Positions 12,764 through 23,856 of a stretch of 64,000 bases of DNA are shown in pieces (positions within the stretch are counted from its first letter, which is position 1; the number at the start of each line of letters is the position of its first letter). Source of the stretch: Polytrichum commune (Eukaryota > Streptophyta > Polytrichopsida > Polytrichales > Polytrichaceae); NCBI GenBank assembly GCA_950295325.1, contig OX485804.1, positions 17,360,001 through 17,424,000 of the forward strand, read 5' to 3'. The notes under the pieces are model-generated. The model was not told the origin of the DNA. It saw only the letters and a program-made list of their open reading frames with translations, and searched no databases. A program made the position numbers and the translations under genes.

Positions 12764-13462
12764 GTGGCGGGCGTAATCGAGAAACTTTACGATCTCATCC
12801 ATGACGGTGTGATTTGGAAAACCATCAAGCGATTGGTGGAGAAGAAAGCTGAGGCGATCATATCCCTTCTCCCGGAGATCAATGCTGACCGCGGCCGTCT
12901 AGTCAAGCGTCGAAAGATAGCATCGGATCCTATAGCATCTAGAGCAATGTTGCAGGATCTCATTGGCGACGCAGTGCAAACCAACCATGAGGAGAGTGAG
13001 GAGGTGGATATTGAACATGATCCGGTGGCCATGGTGGCGGCCAAGATACACATGTATTTCTCCATCGCCAGTGAGAAATTCCCAGAATCTAGGAATTTGG
13101 TTAGTTGGTGGTGGAATGAACGATATAGAATGCCGTGTTTGGCGGAAGTAGCCGCCGCTTTACTAGCCTCCAAGCCCGGATCGGGTGGGCTAGAATGTGA
13201 CTTTGGCAGTCTAAATGATATCATTACTCCAAAGAGATCATCGCTTGGGGGAGGATTTGCAGAGGCATCAATGATGTTGAAGTTGAACAAACATCTAATG
13301 CCATACGATCCTGAAAAGTTGATCTTGTTGGATAATTCCGATTGGAAGAATCACATTCCCAAACGCCCTATTTTCAATGAGGAGTTGCAAATAGAGGATG
13401 ATGACAATTTGTTGGTAGAGTATGATGAGCAACATGTTTTAGATATTGATGAAGATGAGTGA
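12764..13462 (+). pseudogene. hAT transposase C-terminal (dimerisation) fragment
   Basis: Open frame of 232 codons without an early ATG: the first codon is GTG and the first in-frame Met is about residue 62. It is therefore a truncated remnant, not a full gene. Residues about 110-180 fit the hAT C-terminal dimerisation region: the WWW-ER-RMPCL core, a small-residue-rich helix (AEVAAALLASKPGSG), CDFGSLNDIITPKRSSL, and a helix ending LKLNKHLMPYD. The tail is very acidic and ends DIDEDE. The catalytic DDE portion and the BED zinc finger expected upstream are absent. In active hAT transposases this domain mediates multimerisation. The frame is still open over 230 codons, so the deletion may be fairly recent, or a C-terminal product may be tolerated. 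Confidence 0.75.
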
Positions 13463-13559
13463 TTTTGACTGATATGAAATATAATTGTATTGATGACACA
13501 ATGTCTCCTTGAATTCATTATATGAGCTACATGAATTAATTTATTAGGTCAGCTAATCC

Positions 13560-13866
13560 AACTATATGGCTAGAAACGGTACCCGAAAAAAATGGGTTAG
13601 CCCAGCTATGGCTAGATCGAGGCCTCCCAAAATATGGGCTAGCCCAGCTATGGCTAGATCGAGGCCTCCCAAAATATGGGCTAGCCCAGCTATGGCTAGA
13701 TCGAGGCCTCAAAAAATATGGGCTAGCCCAGCTATGGCTAGATCGAGGCCTTAGAAAATATGGGCTAGCCTAACTATGGCTAGATTGAGGCCTCAAAAAA
13801 TATGGGCTAGCCTAGCTATGGCAAGATTAAGGCCTCAAAAATATGGGCTAGCCCAGCTAGCTAATG
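13560..13866 (+). repeat. right subterminal tandem array, about 41-bp units
   Basis: Seven units of the same motif as the left array (GGGCTAGCCCAGCTATGG, then CTAGATCGAGGCCTC, then an A-rich spacer). The first units are near-identical and the last two degenerate. The array is in direct, not inverted, orientation relative to the left one. The open frame through it (13566-13754) simply reads the repeat. Confidence 0.85.
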
Positions 13867-13882
13867 GGCTATAAAAGGTGTG

Positions 13883-13890
13883 GAGTAGTC
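13883..13890. repeat. 8-bp target-site duplication (right) of hAT element
   Basis: GAGTAGTC, an exact copy of 12193-12200, follows the right terminal inverted repeat directly. Confidence 0.65.
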
Positions 13891-14818
13891 TTATCAAAAT
13901 CACAATGCCTCAAGTCACTAATCATCTACAATTTTTGATGTTAAGGTAGAGGGTGCTTAAACCAACACTTTTAAGCTATTGCACATGCATATACATGGTT
14001 GATATAAAAAATATGTATTCATATTGGCCTTTATTCTAAACATGGGTATAAAGAAAAGAAAAAATGTTTTTTAGCCTCAATTAGATATTTGATGAATATT
14101 CAAAGTCAAAATCATTAGCTTCCTTAAACCAATACATAGGCCCTATGTATGATGACCTTGGATATGATGAGGACCCTCACCTTCATTGCCTAGAACCAAC
14201 ACAACATAGTTGGGTACTAGACCCAAGCTAGATCAAAGACCAACTAATAACGGTGCGCAAAGCCACATGACCACCTCCATGATCCCACCTGGTTCATTTG
14301 CAAAACCATCACCTTGCATCTTGGGTACCAACCCCCTTTGTGCTTTGTGGGCCTACCTCTGTGACTTTGTGAATAGAATGACTATAACCCCTCCCCCTAC
14401 AATTTATAGAATGGCCAGGATAGGCATTGACAAGTCACCCTAAACCCACCTTGAACCAACCTGAGATAGAGTGGAACCGTTACCTAATACCCTACATGAA
14501 GATAGTGAAGGTCGCTATGAGATAACGCCGCTAATGGCACCTAAAAACATCACTCCCTGGGCCCATACACTCCTACACCATGAGGAACTCAAGGTAGTAG
14601 AGTGCTGGTGATTGGGAGGCGTTTATAGGTGTTGGTTTTGGGTGAGGTGTTGGTTTGAGCACCTCTACCTTATATACATGTTGATTGGCAAGAAGTTGCC
14701 ATCAGAGTTTGCGTCCTCGGTGGCGGCCGGTCCACCAGAAAGAATTCCTTATTGTAGACGTTTCCACTGAGTAATTATGTACAAATTAGATTATTTGTAC
14801 CCACTGCGAGATCAAGCC
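13891..14818. other. 3' flank of exostosin gene
   Basis: No separate gene recognised. 14685-14818 is the likely 3' UTR of the minus-strand exostosin gene, because a copy of this piece travels with the decayed duplicate at 11966-12192. Confidence 0.4.
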
Positions 14819-17800
14819 CTATTGCAACGTGTGCCGCATCACATGCCGCCGAGCCCAAAGCTCGTACATGACTGTGTGGAATGCGTCGAATTCCTCTGGT
14901 GGAGTGTGCCATTGAAAATGCACCCGAGCTTGCATCACGTGCTTGTGGAGCTTTGCGTATTGGGCCGGGGTCACAGCTGCCAACGTCTCCTTGAGCAACG
15001 GGATGTCAAAGCTTGACAAAACGATGGAGAATTTGCTCCAATCTAGCACATCATTGAAGGGTAGGTCGTAGTGGTTGGCAATCACGACCGGAACGCAGCC
15101 GTAGAACATGGCGTCCCCCAGACGGGCGGTGTTCACCTCGAAACCTTTGGCGTGGAGGCAAAACTTGCTCGTGAGCATGCCCTCGGAGTACGGGAACGGG
15201 ACTTTCCCTTGGTGAACTAGAATGTGTTCGTCGTTCCCCCATGCCTTTGCTAGTTGGATGCGTACGTTTGAGTTCAAGGCACCTGCGAAAAATGCCAATC
15301 TTTTCCTGGAAAACCAAGACACACAACTATGAGTGTAGTCGACCTAGAGAATCTCTATGTAATGTTGTCTTCTAGAAACGAATGTCATAACATTCTTGAA
15401 AAGTGAGATGTTGTTCTCTTCCTAATGCAAACAAGCCATAAACATAGTCAACTGGTCTCCTTTTACATTTTGAAGCGATGAACGGGGAAAACCGACTGCT
15501 AGTTATAGATGAACTGGTTTGAGTTTGAAAAATAGCCGGTTGGAGTGAAAGTCTTCTCAAAATTACTGATCATTTTAGAGGAATTTAGGGAATATACCCC
15601 AAATTGGTACAGAAAAACCGAAAAAAGTCACCATGTAACTGGTTGGACTTGCAAGCACCAGGATCTCGACCGACTATCCCCCAAACCTCCCAAGACACTG
15701 TTTTCAAAATTGCTTGTCTACCTCTGATTTGAATGGACCACTCAAATGTTTAAACTATTGATACACTAACAATGGACTCCCCATTATATATATGAATTAC
15801 TCTCTTACAGACCCTCTTTGAACTCTTTCCGACCCTCAATTCTTGAGTGTCAAAGGATTTTAAGGAATGTGGTCGAGTCAATCAATCATCGGTTGGCAAT
15901 GAAAATATACGATATATACAGAGTTTTATGTGTGGGATGAGCATGCAACCTTGACCTATAAAACGTTGAAAGCCAATTACTGAGAGAATCGATTCAAAGT
16001 GATCACAGAAGTTGCTCATAAGTTGGGTATATATAATAGGCTCCAAGGCCAAAGAAGTTCCAGAATTAAGCGATCATTGCATTGGCCGAGACCAAAGGAG
16101 TTTACATTAGGGTCCGGGTGCACGGCATGAAGTAATGAAGGAGTGGTAATATGGCATACCATCCTGCCAAATCTTGCCGATCCCCACTCAAAGAAACATT
16201 CCTCCTAGTTTGAGAAACCAACGTTCAAGCTGGGGTTCAATCTTGAGTCCGCAAGTATTAAGGTCCAAAATGGGGTCTTTTGGATCCCGACTTTCTTGCA
16301 CCCGGGACCCTAATGTCAACCCAACTTTAGTGTAAGCAGGAGGTTGGTGGATTGAGAGTTACCTTTGTGAAATATGGCCAGCGAGCTTCGGCGTGGATCC
16401 CAACCGGGGCCAAATTTGCGGGACCGACGCATCCTTGTGCGAGACGTAGGAGGCCAAAAAGTAGCTCGCGGGACATAGCAATTGGATCGCATTGTGTCGC
16501 ACGTATGGCACAAAGTCCATGGCCGAACGCGCGATGGAGTGGCATGACAAGTAGAAGTGGTCGGCCCCAGAGCTCCGGTTCCAATAGCCCCAACGCGCGC
16601 GCACGTCTGTCACATACTCCCGGCAAAACTTTTGAAGGCCCTCGACACCCACGCGGCGGTCCAAACGCGCCTTCGTGATTGACACTGGCATGTAGAAGAA
16701 ATGGGCCTCCGCGGGGTCCTTGGTCACGAACGGGCTCTTCAGGAGCGCCTGTTTGAAGTACTCCTCACTCGCATAGTTCCCCCCCGGTGTTGTGGACCTC
16801 ACTTGAAAGATGTTGTAGAACGGGTCGGTCCTCTCAACTGGGTACACAAAGACTCGAATCTCGCTCTTCATTTCTGCGTAGTCCGAGAGGAATATGCGGC
16901 GAGAGTGGTAGGGTCCATTGTCGTCGTCGTCGTCGTTGTCACCTTTGCCATCAACTACCACATCACACATATGTAGTATTCCTCAGCCAATGTACAATTC
17001 ACTCTTCATATGGAATTCTAATCTTTGATATCCTAGAATAAACAAGTCTGGGTCTTGTAGATCCAAATCTTTAGATTGAAGATGGCACTGCATGCTCCGG
17101 CTTCAATTAAATGGGACAATCTTCTGATTTGAAGGAGAATTCGGATAGTGAGGACCCCAAATCATAAAAGCAGCGAGCTTATTGCATGCCGAAATGAAAA
17201 AGAGTGAAGGGCTATGTTCATAAAGAATGTTGTTCAAAAATCACACTCTAAACATAACATTCTTAAACATGTGTAAGGATGTTCTCTTTCCATTTGAAGA
17301 ATACATGAATACGTTCAAGTTTTTTTCTATTCAAGCTTCAAGAAAGTAAGGGCAGAGAGAGATGGACCCTCTGCAGCACTTTTTTGACGTAATCAGACCA
17401 TCCCAGCATCATGTTCTTTTTCTCCAGAGTTTCTCAAAAAACACTTAGCCGAATGCAAAAATAAAAGTTTAGGATTTCAAACTGCTTTTCAAGTTGCTGT
17501 CATCAAGGCACAATGGTGAATTCCAAAACATGATCAAATGCGACAAACCATTAGCAAACCGAAATGAATTCAGTCAACCTCATGTTGTTTGCTGCGAGAT
17601 TTCTTGATGAATTTTGTAGAGTTCTGGATCCAATTTCAAAGGGTGACTCAGAGATTGGACTCAGTATTTGTTGTCATGAGACCTGCCACTCCCGGTAGTA
17701 GCAGCAGGTCAAATCTCAATACATACTGGACATAGCCGATGGCTACTCCCGCACAAAATCGTCCGAAAACAAAACTCTATACATCCCTGCAAGCAGGTAC

Positions 17801-19161
17801 AAAAGGATGGGAAGGTAGGAAAACAAAGGTCGATGTTCATTGGGATATTAGGCCTGCTCTAAGCCAATGGGAGTATGTCACGTCAGCAGCAACGCAGTTC
17901 TAAAGTCATTCCAACATCGACTATGGGATAACTACCGGGACTGTGCAATGGAGGAAGAGAATTATCGCATACGTGTATCTCTCGTTCATCCAACATAAAA
18001 GGCTTGAATTAGTATGCAGCCCGGATGTTGCTAGTTTTAGTGATTATGATATTGAAATCAGCTTTGAAGACCCGAATTAGTTTAGTCCAAATCTTTTGAA
18101 ATGATTTGGCCCACAAACCTACAGGGGGTCAAGTTTTTATGTTGGGTGGATGAGAGGTACGTTCATATGCGATAAGTCCCTCTCTCTCCCTTTGCAAACG
18201 ACCTAGTAAGCGGAAATGTTAGGACCATACATGCAACATGCTACTACTAGAATCAGGTTGATTCAAAAGTTTTGACCAAACACAACCTGTGTATTCATGC
18301 AATGTATAAAAGAACTAGGTAGGAAAACAAAGGTCGAAGTTCAAACAAACATTAGGCATCCTCTAAGCTAACATGGGAGTACACCACATTTGAAAAAATG
18401 GAGCAATTCATTGAACAGAAGTCACTAAAAAATTGACTATAGTGTGGTAGAAAGTCTACCACTACAATGTTTGTACTATTCAGTTGTCACTTACAATCCA
18501 GATTTACATTGTGTTATAATGCTTTTACTTACGATGTGATAGTTTATAGAGTAAACGGTTAATATCTTATAATATCCAAACATCTTATTTGACCTTGGTG
18601 GGGAAAAGGTGAAACCTATAGAAAGAGTTCAAAGCATGATTGCATATTTCCATATAGTAAGTGACACATACCTTCCCTTGTCAGATTCCCAGCAAGCTGC
18701 TCCAAGAATGCGATTGCGTCTCCCGAACTTGTCACTTTTGCTTGCTTTAGTTCTTCCCCTGTCTCTAATTCTTTTTCGTCCTCTTTTTCATCCTCTTTTT
18801 CCTCGTCCTTCTCTTCCACATGATCTACTCGGGCACTTGGCAAAATCACATCTGTGGTTCGATTCTCCGTAATGGCCCATAACCTATTTTCGACCTCGAG
18901 ATAGCCCAGCACTTCTCTCTGCAGGTTGTGCGTGCCCCAAAGCTTCACATTATACTCGGATGTGTTAGTTCCCGAAACCATGAACGTGTAGAACCATAGC
19001 ACGCGGCTCGTGAGCCCAACAGTGCAAACAAGGATGATGAGCGCAAGAAGGAAGCATCGCTTTGACGTGAATGGATTTGAGGAGCCATTGCGCCACCTTC
19101 TTGATCCGAATTCGGAGAGAGTTGTTCGGCTCGGTAAGAGTGCTACTCCAGGCTTCCCCAT
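14819..19161 (-). CDS. GT47 exostosin-family glycosyltransferase, three exons, complete
   Basis: Exons on the minus strand are 19161-18672, 16954-16363 and 15305-14819. Introns are GT-AG and the coding sum is 1,569 nt (522 residues). I use the ATG at 19161; the frame extends five codons further only through a GTG. Residues 36-58 form one hydrophobic segment after a basic stretch (type II Golgi membrane anchor). A Glu/Lys-rich stem follows (about 115-138), then an Asp run (169-175). The exostosin domain starts near IRVFVYPVE (about 196) and includes AEAHFFYMPVS, RWGYWNRSSGADHFYLSCHS and, near the C-terminus, SKFCLHAKGFEVNTARLGDA and GCVPVVIANHYDLPF, the hallmark GT47 donor-site block. Family members add sugars to wall polysaccharides in the Golgi; substrate cannot be told from sequence. 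Intron 2 carries a family F repeat. Two MITE-like units lie 5' of the start. Confidence 0.92.
15479..15700 (+). repeat. dispersed repeat family F, copy 4, in exostosin intron 2
   Basis: One of the best preserved copies: AACGGGGAAAACCGACTGC at the start, AGATGAACTGGTTTGAG, TTTTAGAGGAATTTAGGGAA, and ACTGGTTGGACTTGCAAGC near the end. It lies inside intron 2 of the glycosyltransferase gene, antisense to the transcript. Confidence 0.7.
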
Positions 19162-19265
19162 TCTTGGTGCTGGCACTAAGTCATATCTACTGCTGCTTCA
19201 GGGAATTCCACAGGGAGTTAAGGTCAGCAACTTCATGGTGTTGAGCCACACACAAATTGAGCTCA

Positions 19266-19560
19266 ATCTCAAGCTTGCAAGTTTGGTTGGTGGGACAAGG
19301 TGAATGAATTTGAGCTCTTACCTGTGCCTAACTAAGATGATGGAGCGTTGTCTCAAGGTTGGTCCCCACTTTTGGGGCGATGGATTTTCAAGTTCAAGCC
19401 CAAACTTGAACTTGTAGTATTATCAAGTCCGATGACTACGATTCCAAGTTCAGGCTTTAAGTTGAAATTCAATCCATAAATGGAAGGAACCAAAGCACAT
19501 GTAAAGATCCAAATTCTTTTACCTTCGCCCCACCAAACTTCCAAGCTTGAGCTTGAGCTT
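19266..19560. mobile_element. MITE-like unit 1 with long terminal inverted repeats
   Basis: About 295 bp. The left end (CTCAAGCTTGCAAGTTTGGT) is mirrored by the right end (ACCAAACTTCCAAGCTTGAG). The imperfect pairing continues inward for about 60-70 bp. There is no coding capacity. It lies about 100 bp upstream of the exostosin ATG and is followed by a second, related unit in the same orientation. Confidence 0.65.
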
Positions 19561-19584
19561 GACACACCCTTGCCACACATGTCT

Positions 19585-19860
19585 TGAGCTCAAGCTTGCA
19601 AGTTTGATGGGGCAAGGCAAAATAATTTGAGCCCTTACATGTGCCTAAGATGGTGCCAGAGCTTTGTCTCAACGTAAGTCCGCACTTTTTTGGATTGATT
19701 TCCAAGGTCAGATCAATACATGAACTTGTAGAATCTTCAAGTCCAAATTCAATACAAACATTAAAAGGAGGAACCGATGTTCCAGGCGCAAGTAAGGTTC
19801 CAAATTCTTTTGCCTTGACCTACCAAACATTCAAGCTGGAGCTTGTGCTTGTGCTTAAGC
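19585..19860. mobile_element. MITE-like unit 2, tandem with unit 1
   Basis: About 275 bp with the same plan as 19266-19560: GAGCTCAAGCTTGCAAGTTT at the left and, as reverse complement, an AAGCTCCAGCTTGAATGTTT-like right end. Internal sequence is clearly related but diverged (GAGCCCTTACATGTGCCTAAG and CTTGTAGAATCTTCAAGTCC). The two units are separated by only about 25 bp. Confidence 0.65.
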
Positions 19861-20789
19861 TATGGGCGGCTATGTGTAGCTGGGCCTTCACTCTTGACAG
19901 GAGAGCATTCAAAACCCTAGACACCAACAGAAAATTGACATGACGTAGTTCACCACGTGCATGTTTTATCTCAAGGTCACATGTGAAATTTTTGTGGAGG
20001 CTATGGTTGCATGCGCAAATTGACTTCTTAACTAAGGTGTGTTCGATCGAAGTAAGAAACGCTGGCGCTAACAATTTAGAGAAATAACATACCATGTCTG
20101 GGGAGAATCAAGCCCTCCGAGCCTCCTCTTGCGTCATTCGAGATGTCCTGCAAACAAAATTCCACTATCCTCTTAATTAACCTGAGCCAGGTGGCACTGT
20201 CAACACCCTCAATATTTCCTTATATGGCGTGACAATGAAAAAAATGACAAAATCTAAGATGAAGGCCACACTCCCTAAAAAGAAAGACGACTCCGATGTT
20301 GCCACTGGCGTGATTTATGGTGTTGCTTCATAGTGTTGTTTCCTATAGGAAGGTCAAGCATCCAAGTACTATTCCAGCCTTAGGTGGGATCCCGGTGAAG
20401 ACCTTGGATTTAAGACACCCTCACACTCCCTATGATTTAATGTCTGGGGCACTCGATTCATCAAAGGAGAATGGTCATCTATGTTGATTCAGAGTTGAGC
20501 TGACTATTACTACATCCCAGTCAGATGCTAGACAAATCATCTATATTTTTTTCAGAGAAAAAAAAACTGACTTACAAACGAAAATAATAAGTAACTTGCA
20601 ACGATACAAGGAAGGACTCCAGAAGAACATTTAAAATCCTCACTAAGTTGACTAGTTTTTGCAGATTAAATCCAAGAGGGTGATCCTCCTCATGAGCACC
20701 GGAGATAGTAGAAAGTTGGGCAAAGAATCTTGCAGATTGGCCCTAGCTATCAAACTACCTGAAAGTGTCTACATGAGAAGAAAAGAAAA
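19861..20789. other. intergenic, no gene recognised
   Basis: Possible far 5' region of the exostosin gene. No convincing exon was seen, and no promoter element can be assigned. Confidence 0.3.
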
Positions 20790-21480
20790 TCAGACTGCCC
20801 ACAAATTCACCGAAGCACCGAAACACTTTGCAAACATAACCTCATGTCTAGATATGATACTGGACCGAACTTGGTGAAAAGTGGCGATGCAAGTCTAACT
20901 CAATCTGCAGTGCGGATATGGAACTCGAAAACTCTGCACTGATGGACCTTCCCTAGCAGCAGCAAAGCAAGGAATTAAAAAGCTTCCCGAACCTATTGAG
21001 GCCACGTTCTAAGCACCGGATCCTCTGCACACTCACTCTGAAACGCTTCGAACAGCTAGATAGCACTCGCACCCCACTCGCACCAGAATCACCCTCGATG
21101 TCTAGATTGATGAATTTGTAGATAATTGAAAGCTAGGCAGATTGACCGTATCGACCGACCTGAAATTAGAGGGTATGCACATGATGTCTACAGTTCCCAC
21201 AGGAGGACCATTAAGCGACTGCCCATCGAAACACTTTCCCCAAAAAACCAAATCAGAACAAACATACCTTCACATCAAATATGTGTGTGACACTCGATCA
21301 AACTCGGTGAAAGGCCTAATTCCGGAGTGCCAACATGTAACTCACAACCCCGCAAAACCCCACATCTGCACTGATGGGTCTTCCCTTGCAACAAAGCACG
21401 GATTTAAAGAGTTTCCTTGAACCCATGAACCCACACAGCACCGAATCCTCTGTACACTCACTTGAAATGCTGAATCGAAC
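20790..21480. repeat. diverged tandem duplication, unit about 420 bp
   Basis: 20790-21060 and 21215-21480 share an ordered set of blocks: CGA-CACTTT, ACTCGGTGAAA-like, TCTGCACTGATGG-CTTCCCT, AGCA-GGA-TTAAA, CACCG-ATCCTCTG-ACACTCACT. The two copies have many indels. Short open frames do not carry across both, so I treat this as decayed non-coding DNA of unknown origin. Confidence 0.5.
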
Positions 21481-21979
21481 ATCGCCACCTCGATGTATGA
21501 ATTGGTGCATCGGAATTGATGGAAAGCATCTGAAGCAGTACCGCCAACTTGGTCATACTTCAACTGCTTTTCATCACACTGGGGTCAGCAAAGTTGTCAC
21601 CACATTAGGAGGAAAGGCAAAGGAAAGTGGGCCGGGAGTCTTCGGCAAACGGCTGACAACCCACCACCACAAAACGAAGAAGAAACGCATGCAAATATGT
21701 TAAGTATGTACTGTAAGTACTTTCATCGCACACACATCCAGAGTATGTGGGGCTTTGGCTGCATGTTGAAGATAATAGAAAAGAAAAGTTGTATACTTTA
21801 ACATAGCATAATCAGCACCTGTTTACTGGGCCCGGCCCTCGGAATATAACATTCGGATGCCTGGAAAACCGAGTTTCCTGCTTAAGTTATTACTATACTT
21901 GAGTGTTCCAGAAGATGTCGTTTTTTCAGTCGAGATTTTGTGGATCGATAAAAGTGTGTTTTAACGTAATGAAACAACT

Positions 21980-22228
21980 GAACGGGGAGAACCGACCGCT
22001 AGATACAGATGAACTGGATGAGTTTGAGAAATAACCAGTTGTAGTTCAAGACTTCAGAAACATTAGCGATTGTTTTAGAGGAATCTATGGAATATATCTC
22101 AAATTAATAGAGCAAAATGAGACGATCACGATGGCATGGAACCGGTTGGACTTCCGTGGAAGCACTACCTAGGATTTGACCGATTATGCCCAAATATCTG
22201 CCCAAAAAACCTCCCCGGACGCTGAATG
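21980..22228 (+). repeat. dispersed repeat family F, copy 5
   Basis: The longest copy (about 250 bp), from AACGGGGAGAACCGACCGC to CTCCCCGGACGCTGAATG. It includes the conserved CAGATGAACTGG, TTCAAGACTTCAGAAA, TTTTAGAGGAATCTATGGAA and CCGGTTGGACTT blocks. It gives the best guess at the full extent of the family. Confidence 0.7.
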
Positions 22229-23434
22229 AAACACACCAAGTTGTTCCAGGACACAGGAGCTCAGACAGGAAAGTACCTTTGTAGTGGCCCTACCCAGCTA
22301 CCTACCGACTCTACCGAGTCTTTATTCTCACCCTAGATGCAAGAAGAATCAACTTCTCATGTCGTGTTATGAACATGACCTACAGTGTATCATCAATTTT
22401 CAATTCAACAGCTCCAAATCACAATGGCCATTATTTTATTTTGTGTTGTGTAACTCTCGACCACACTAGGACAAACAAAAATAAACAAAGGTGTGACAGA
22501 AGGGTTCATAACATTTATTAAAATGCTATCAACCGTTCCATTCTAATAATAACAGTATATTGTTTCACTCGAGTTTTCAGTAGTGTTCTACTAATAGAAT
22601 AAATAGAGCACAATTTTGAATACCTTGATATCTTGATTATTCCTGGCCCCACCCATTGCACAAAGTCAGCTAAATAATGTTATGTCATGCCACCAAATCA
22701 ATAATAATACACTTGAAAAACAACTTGTTTTTCTTTATTTAGAATGCCTAGGTTGTGTCTTCGGTGTATGAGCAATTGCATTAGGCCACTCACCCACCAA
22801 ATTCTAGTGGGAATAAGGACAAACTCGTTCAAATGTAGATGCCAACTAGATACTCTCATCGTCTCAAATCCGGGCCCACCTACAAACCTCCCCCTCTAAG
22901 TTAAAACCTCCTCCTCCTCCTCCTCCTCCTCCTCCTCCTCCTAAAACCGGTCTTTAATCCTTCAGTGACTGGCACTTGTAGGTTAAAAATTATCTAGCAC
23001 CCCACGGCCCTCCACATTCTAGTAGGCCACCAAATCGTGGTTGGTTGGTAGCTTTTGGTTATTTACATGAGAACACCTCCAACCCATTATTATCTATAAT
23101 CTAGTGGGTGAGCAACCTACATAAAAACTCACCCTAAGAATACCACGTAGTTTCTACTTTCCTTCATGACAGCTTACATTCTTAGCGAAAGTTAGAGCAT
23201 TCCATAAATCCATGTAGTAAGTCACACTACATACCATAAAGCTAAACTCAAAAAATCAAATAAGTTGAAGTTGGGCCCAAGCATTTGGTGGGGTTCGTTC
23301 AACCCCTAACTTCCCACACCCGATTTCCCTCAAACCTACCCATAAAATGTGACCTCAATTTCAACAACCGTAGGTGAAGATCTAAAGTTTTTTTTTTGAC
23401 AAATCCAACTGTAAAAACGTTTGTAAGTTAGAGG
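22229..23434. other. intergenic with (CTC)n microsatellite
   Basis: No gene recognised. A perfect CTC/TCC trinucleotide run of about 12 units lies at about 22908-22943. Confidence 0.5.
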
Positions 23435-23786
23435 TGATATTTAATATCACCGATTTTGATTGTCTTGCTCAACACTAATTGTAAACCGCGGTAAAGTGTC
23501 ACCCACACTAAATGTTAACCTGGCATCATTTGTCATTCCTTGTAAAAAATTTGTAATTTTTTCTTCTTGGCGGGGGGAGGGGGGTGTTATAGATTTATGA
23601 TGTTGCAATTACTGTCACTTACCAAGTGATTTTTCATCCAAATTCCAATCATCCACGACAACATCTCATCACAGGTTGCTTACAAGAGGAGGCATGATTT
23701 TGGCCGATGGACGAACTCATCCATGACAGGATCGGTAAACTTATTCGTACGAAGTGTCATCCGAAACGTTACCATCATAACATTAA
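23435..23786 (+). repeat. dispersed repeat family G, copy 2
   Basis: Same block order and orientation as 3358-3680, with an extra G-rich insertion near 23570-23585 (GGCGGGGGGAGGGGGG). Overall similarity is moderate, indicating an old duplication or two old insertions. Confidence 0.55.
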
Positions 23787-23808
23787 GTAGCAAGCCCGAA
23801 TTGACCTT

Positions 23809-23856
23809 CTTGAAAGAGCATCAAACTGGCGCGTGCCGGTTTGACGCTCTTTCAAG
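23809..23856. repeat. tight hairpin, 22-bp arms, 4-nt loop
   Basis: The left arm CTTGAAAGAGCATCAAACTGGC (23809-23830) pairs with 23835-23856 with two mismatches around the loop GCGT. Nothing nearby explains it. It may be a folded-back transposon end or a small-RNA precursor. Confidence 0.7.

Larger units (their letters stand above)
12201..13882 (+). mobile_element. non-autonomous hAT element with satellite-like subterminal arrays
   Basis: 1,682 bp bounded by imperfect 16-bp terminal inverted repeats, CAGACCTTGTACAGCC on the left and CACACCTTTTATAGCC as reverse complement of the right end (13 of 16 match), flanked by exact 8-bp GAGTAGTC duplications. Just inside the left end is a 13-bp perfect stem, AGCCGCTAGCCCA with its complement (about 12212-12248). 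Directly repeated roughly 41-bp units fill about 12280-12450 and 13570-13860. The middle holds a hAT transposase C-terminal fragment (12764-13462). Between the left array and that fragment lies a reverse copy of dispersed repeat F. The element disrupts the decayed exostosin 3' copy. It lacks most of the transposase and would need one supplied in trans. Confidence 0.65.

Noticed and set aside
13566..13754. 62-codon frame of repeated short peptides
   Set aside because: It reads the 41-bp subterminal units of the hAT element; no start context or homology.
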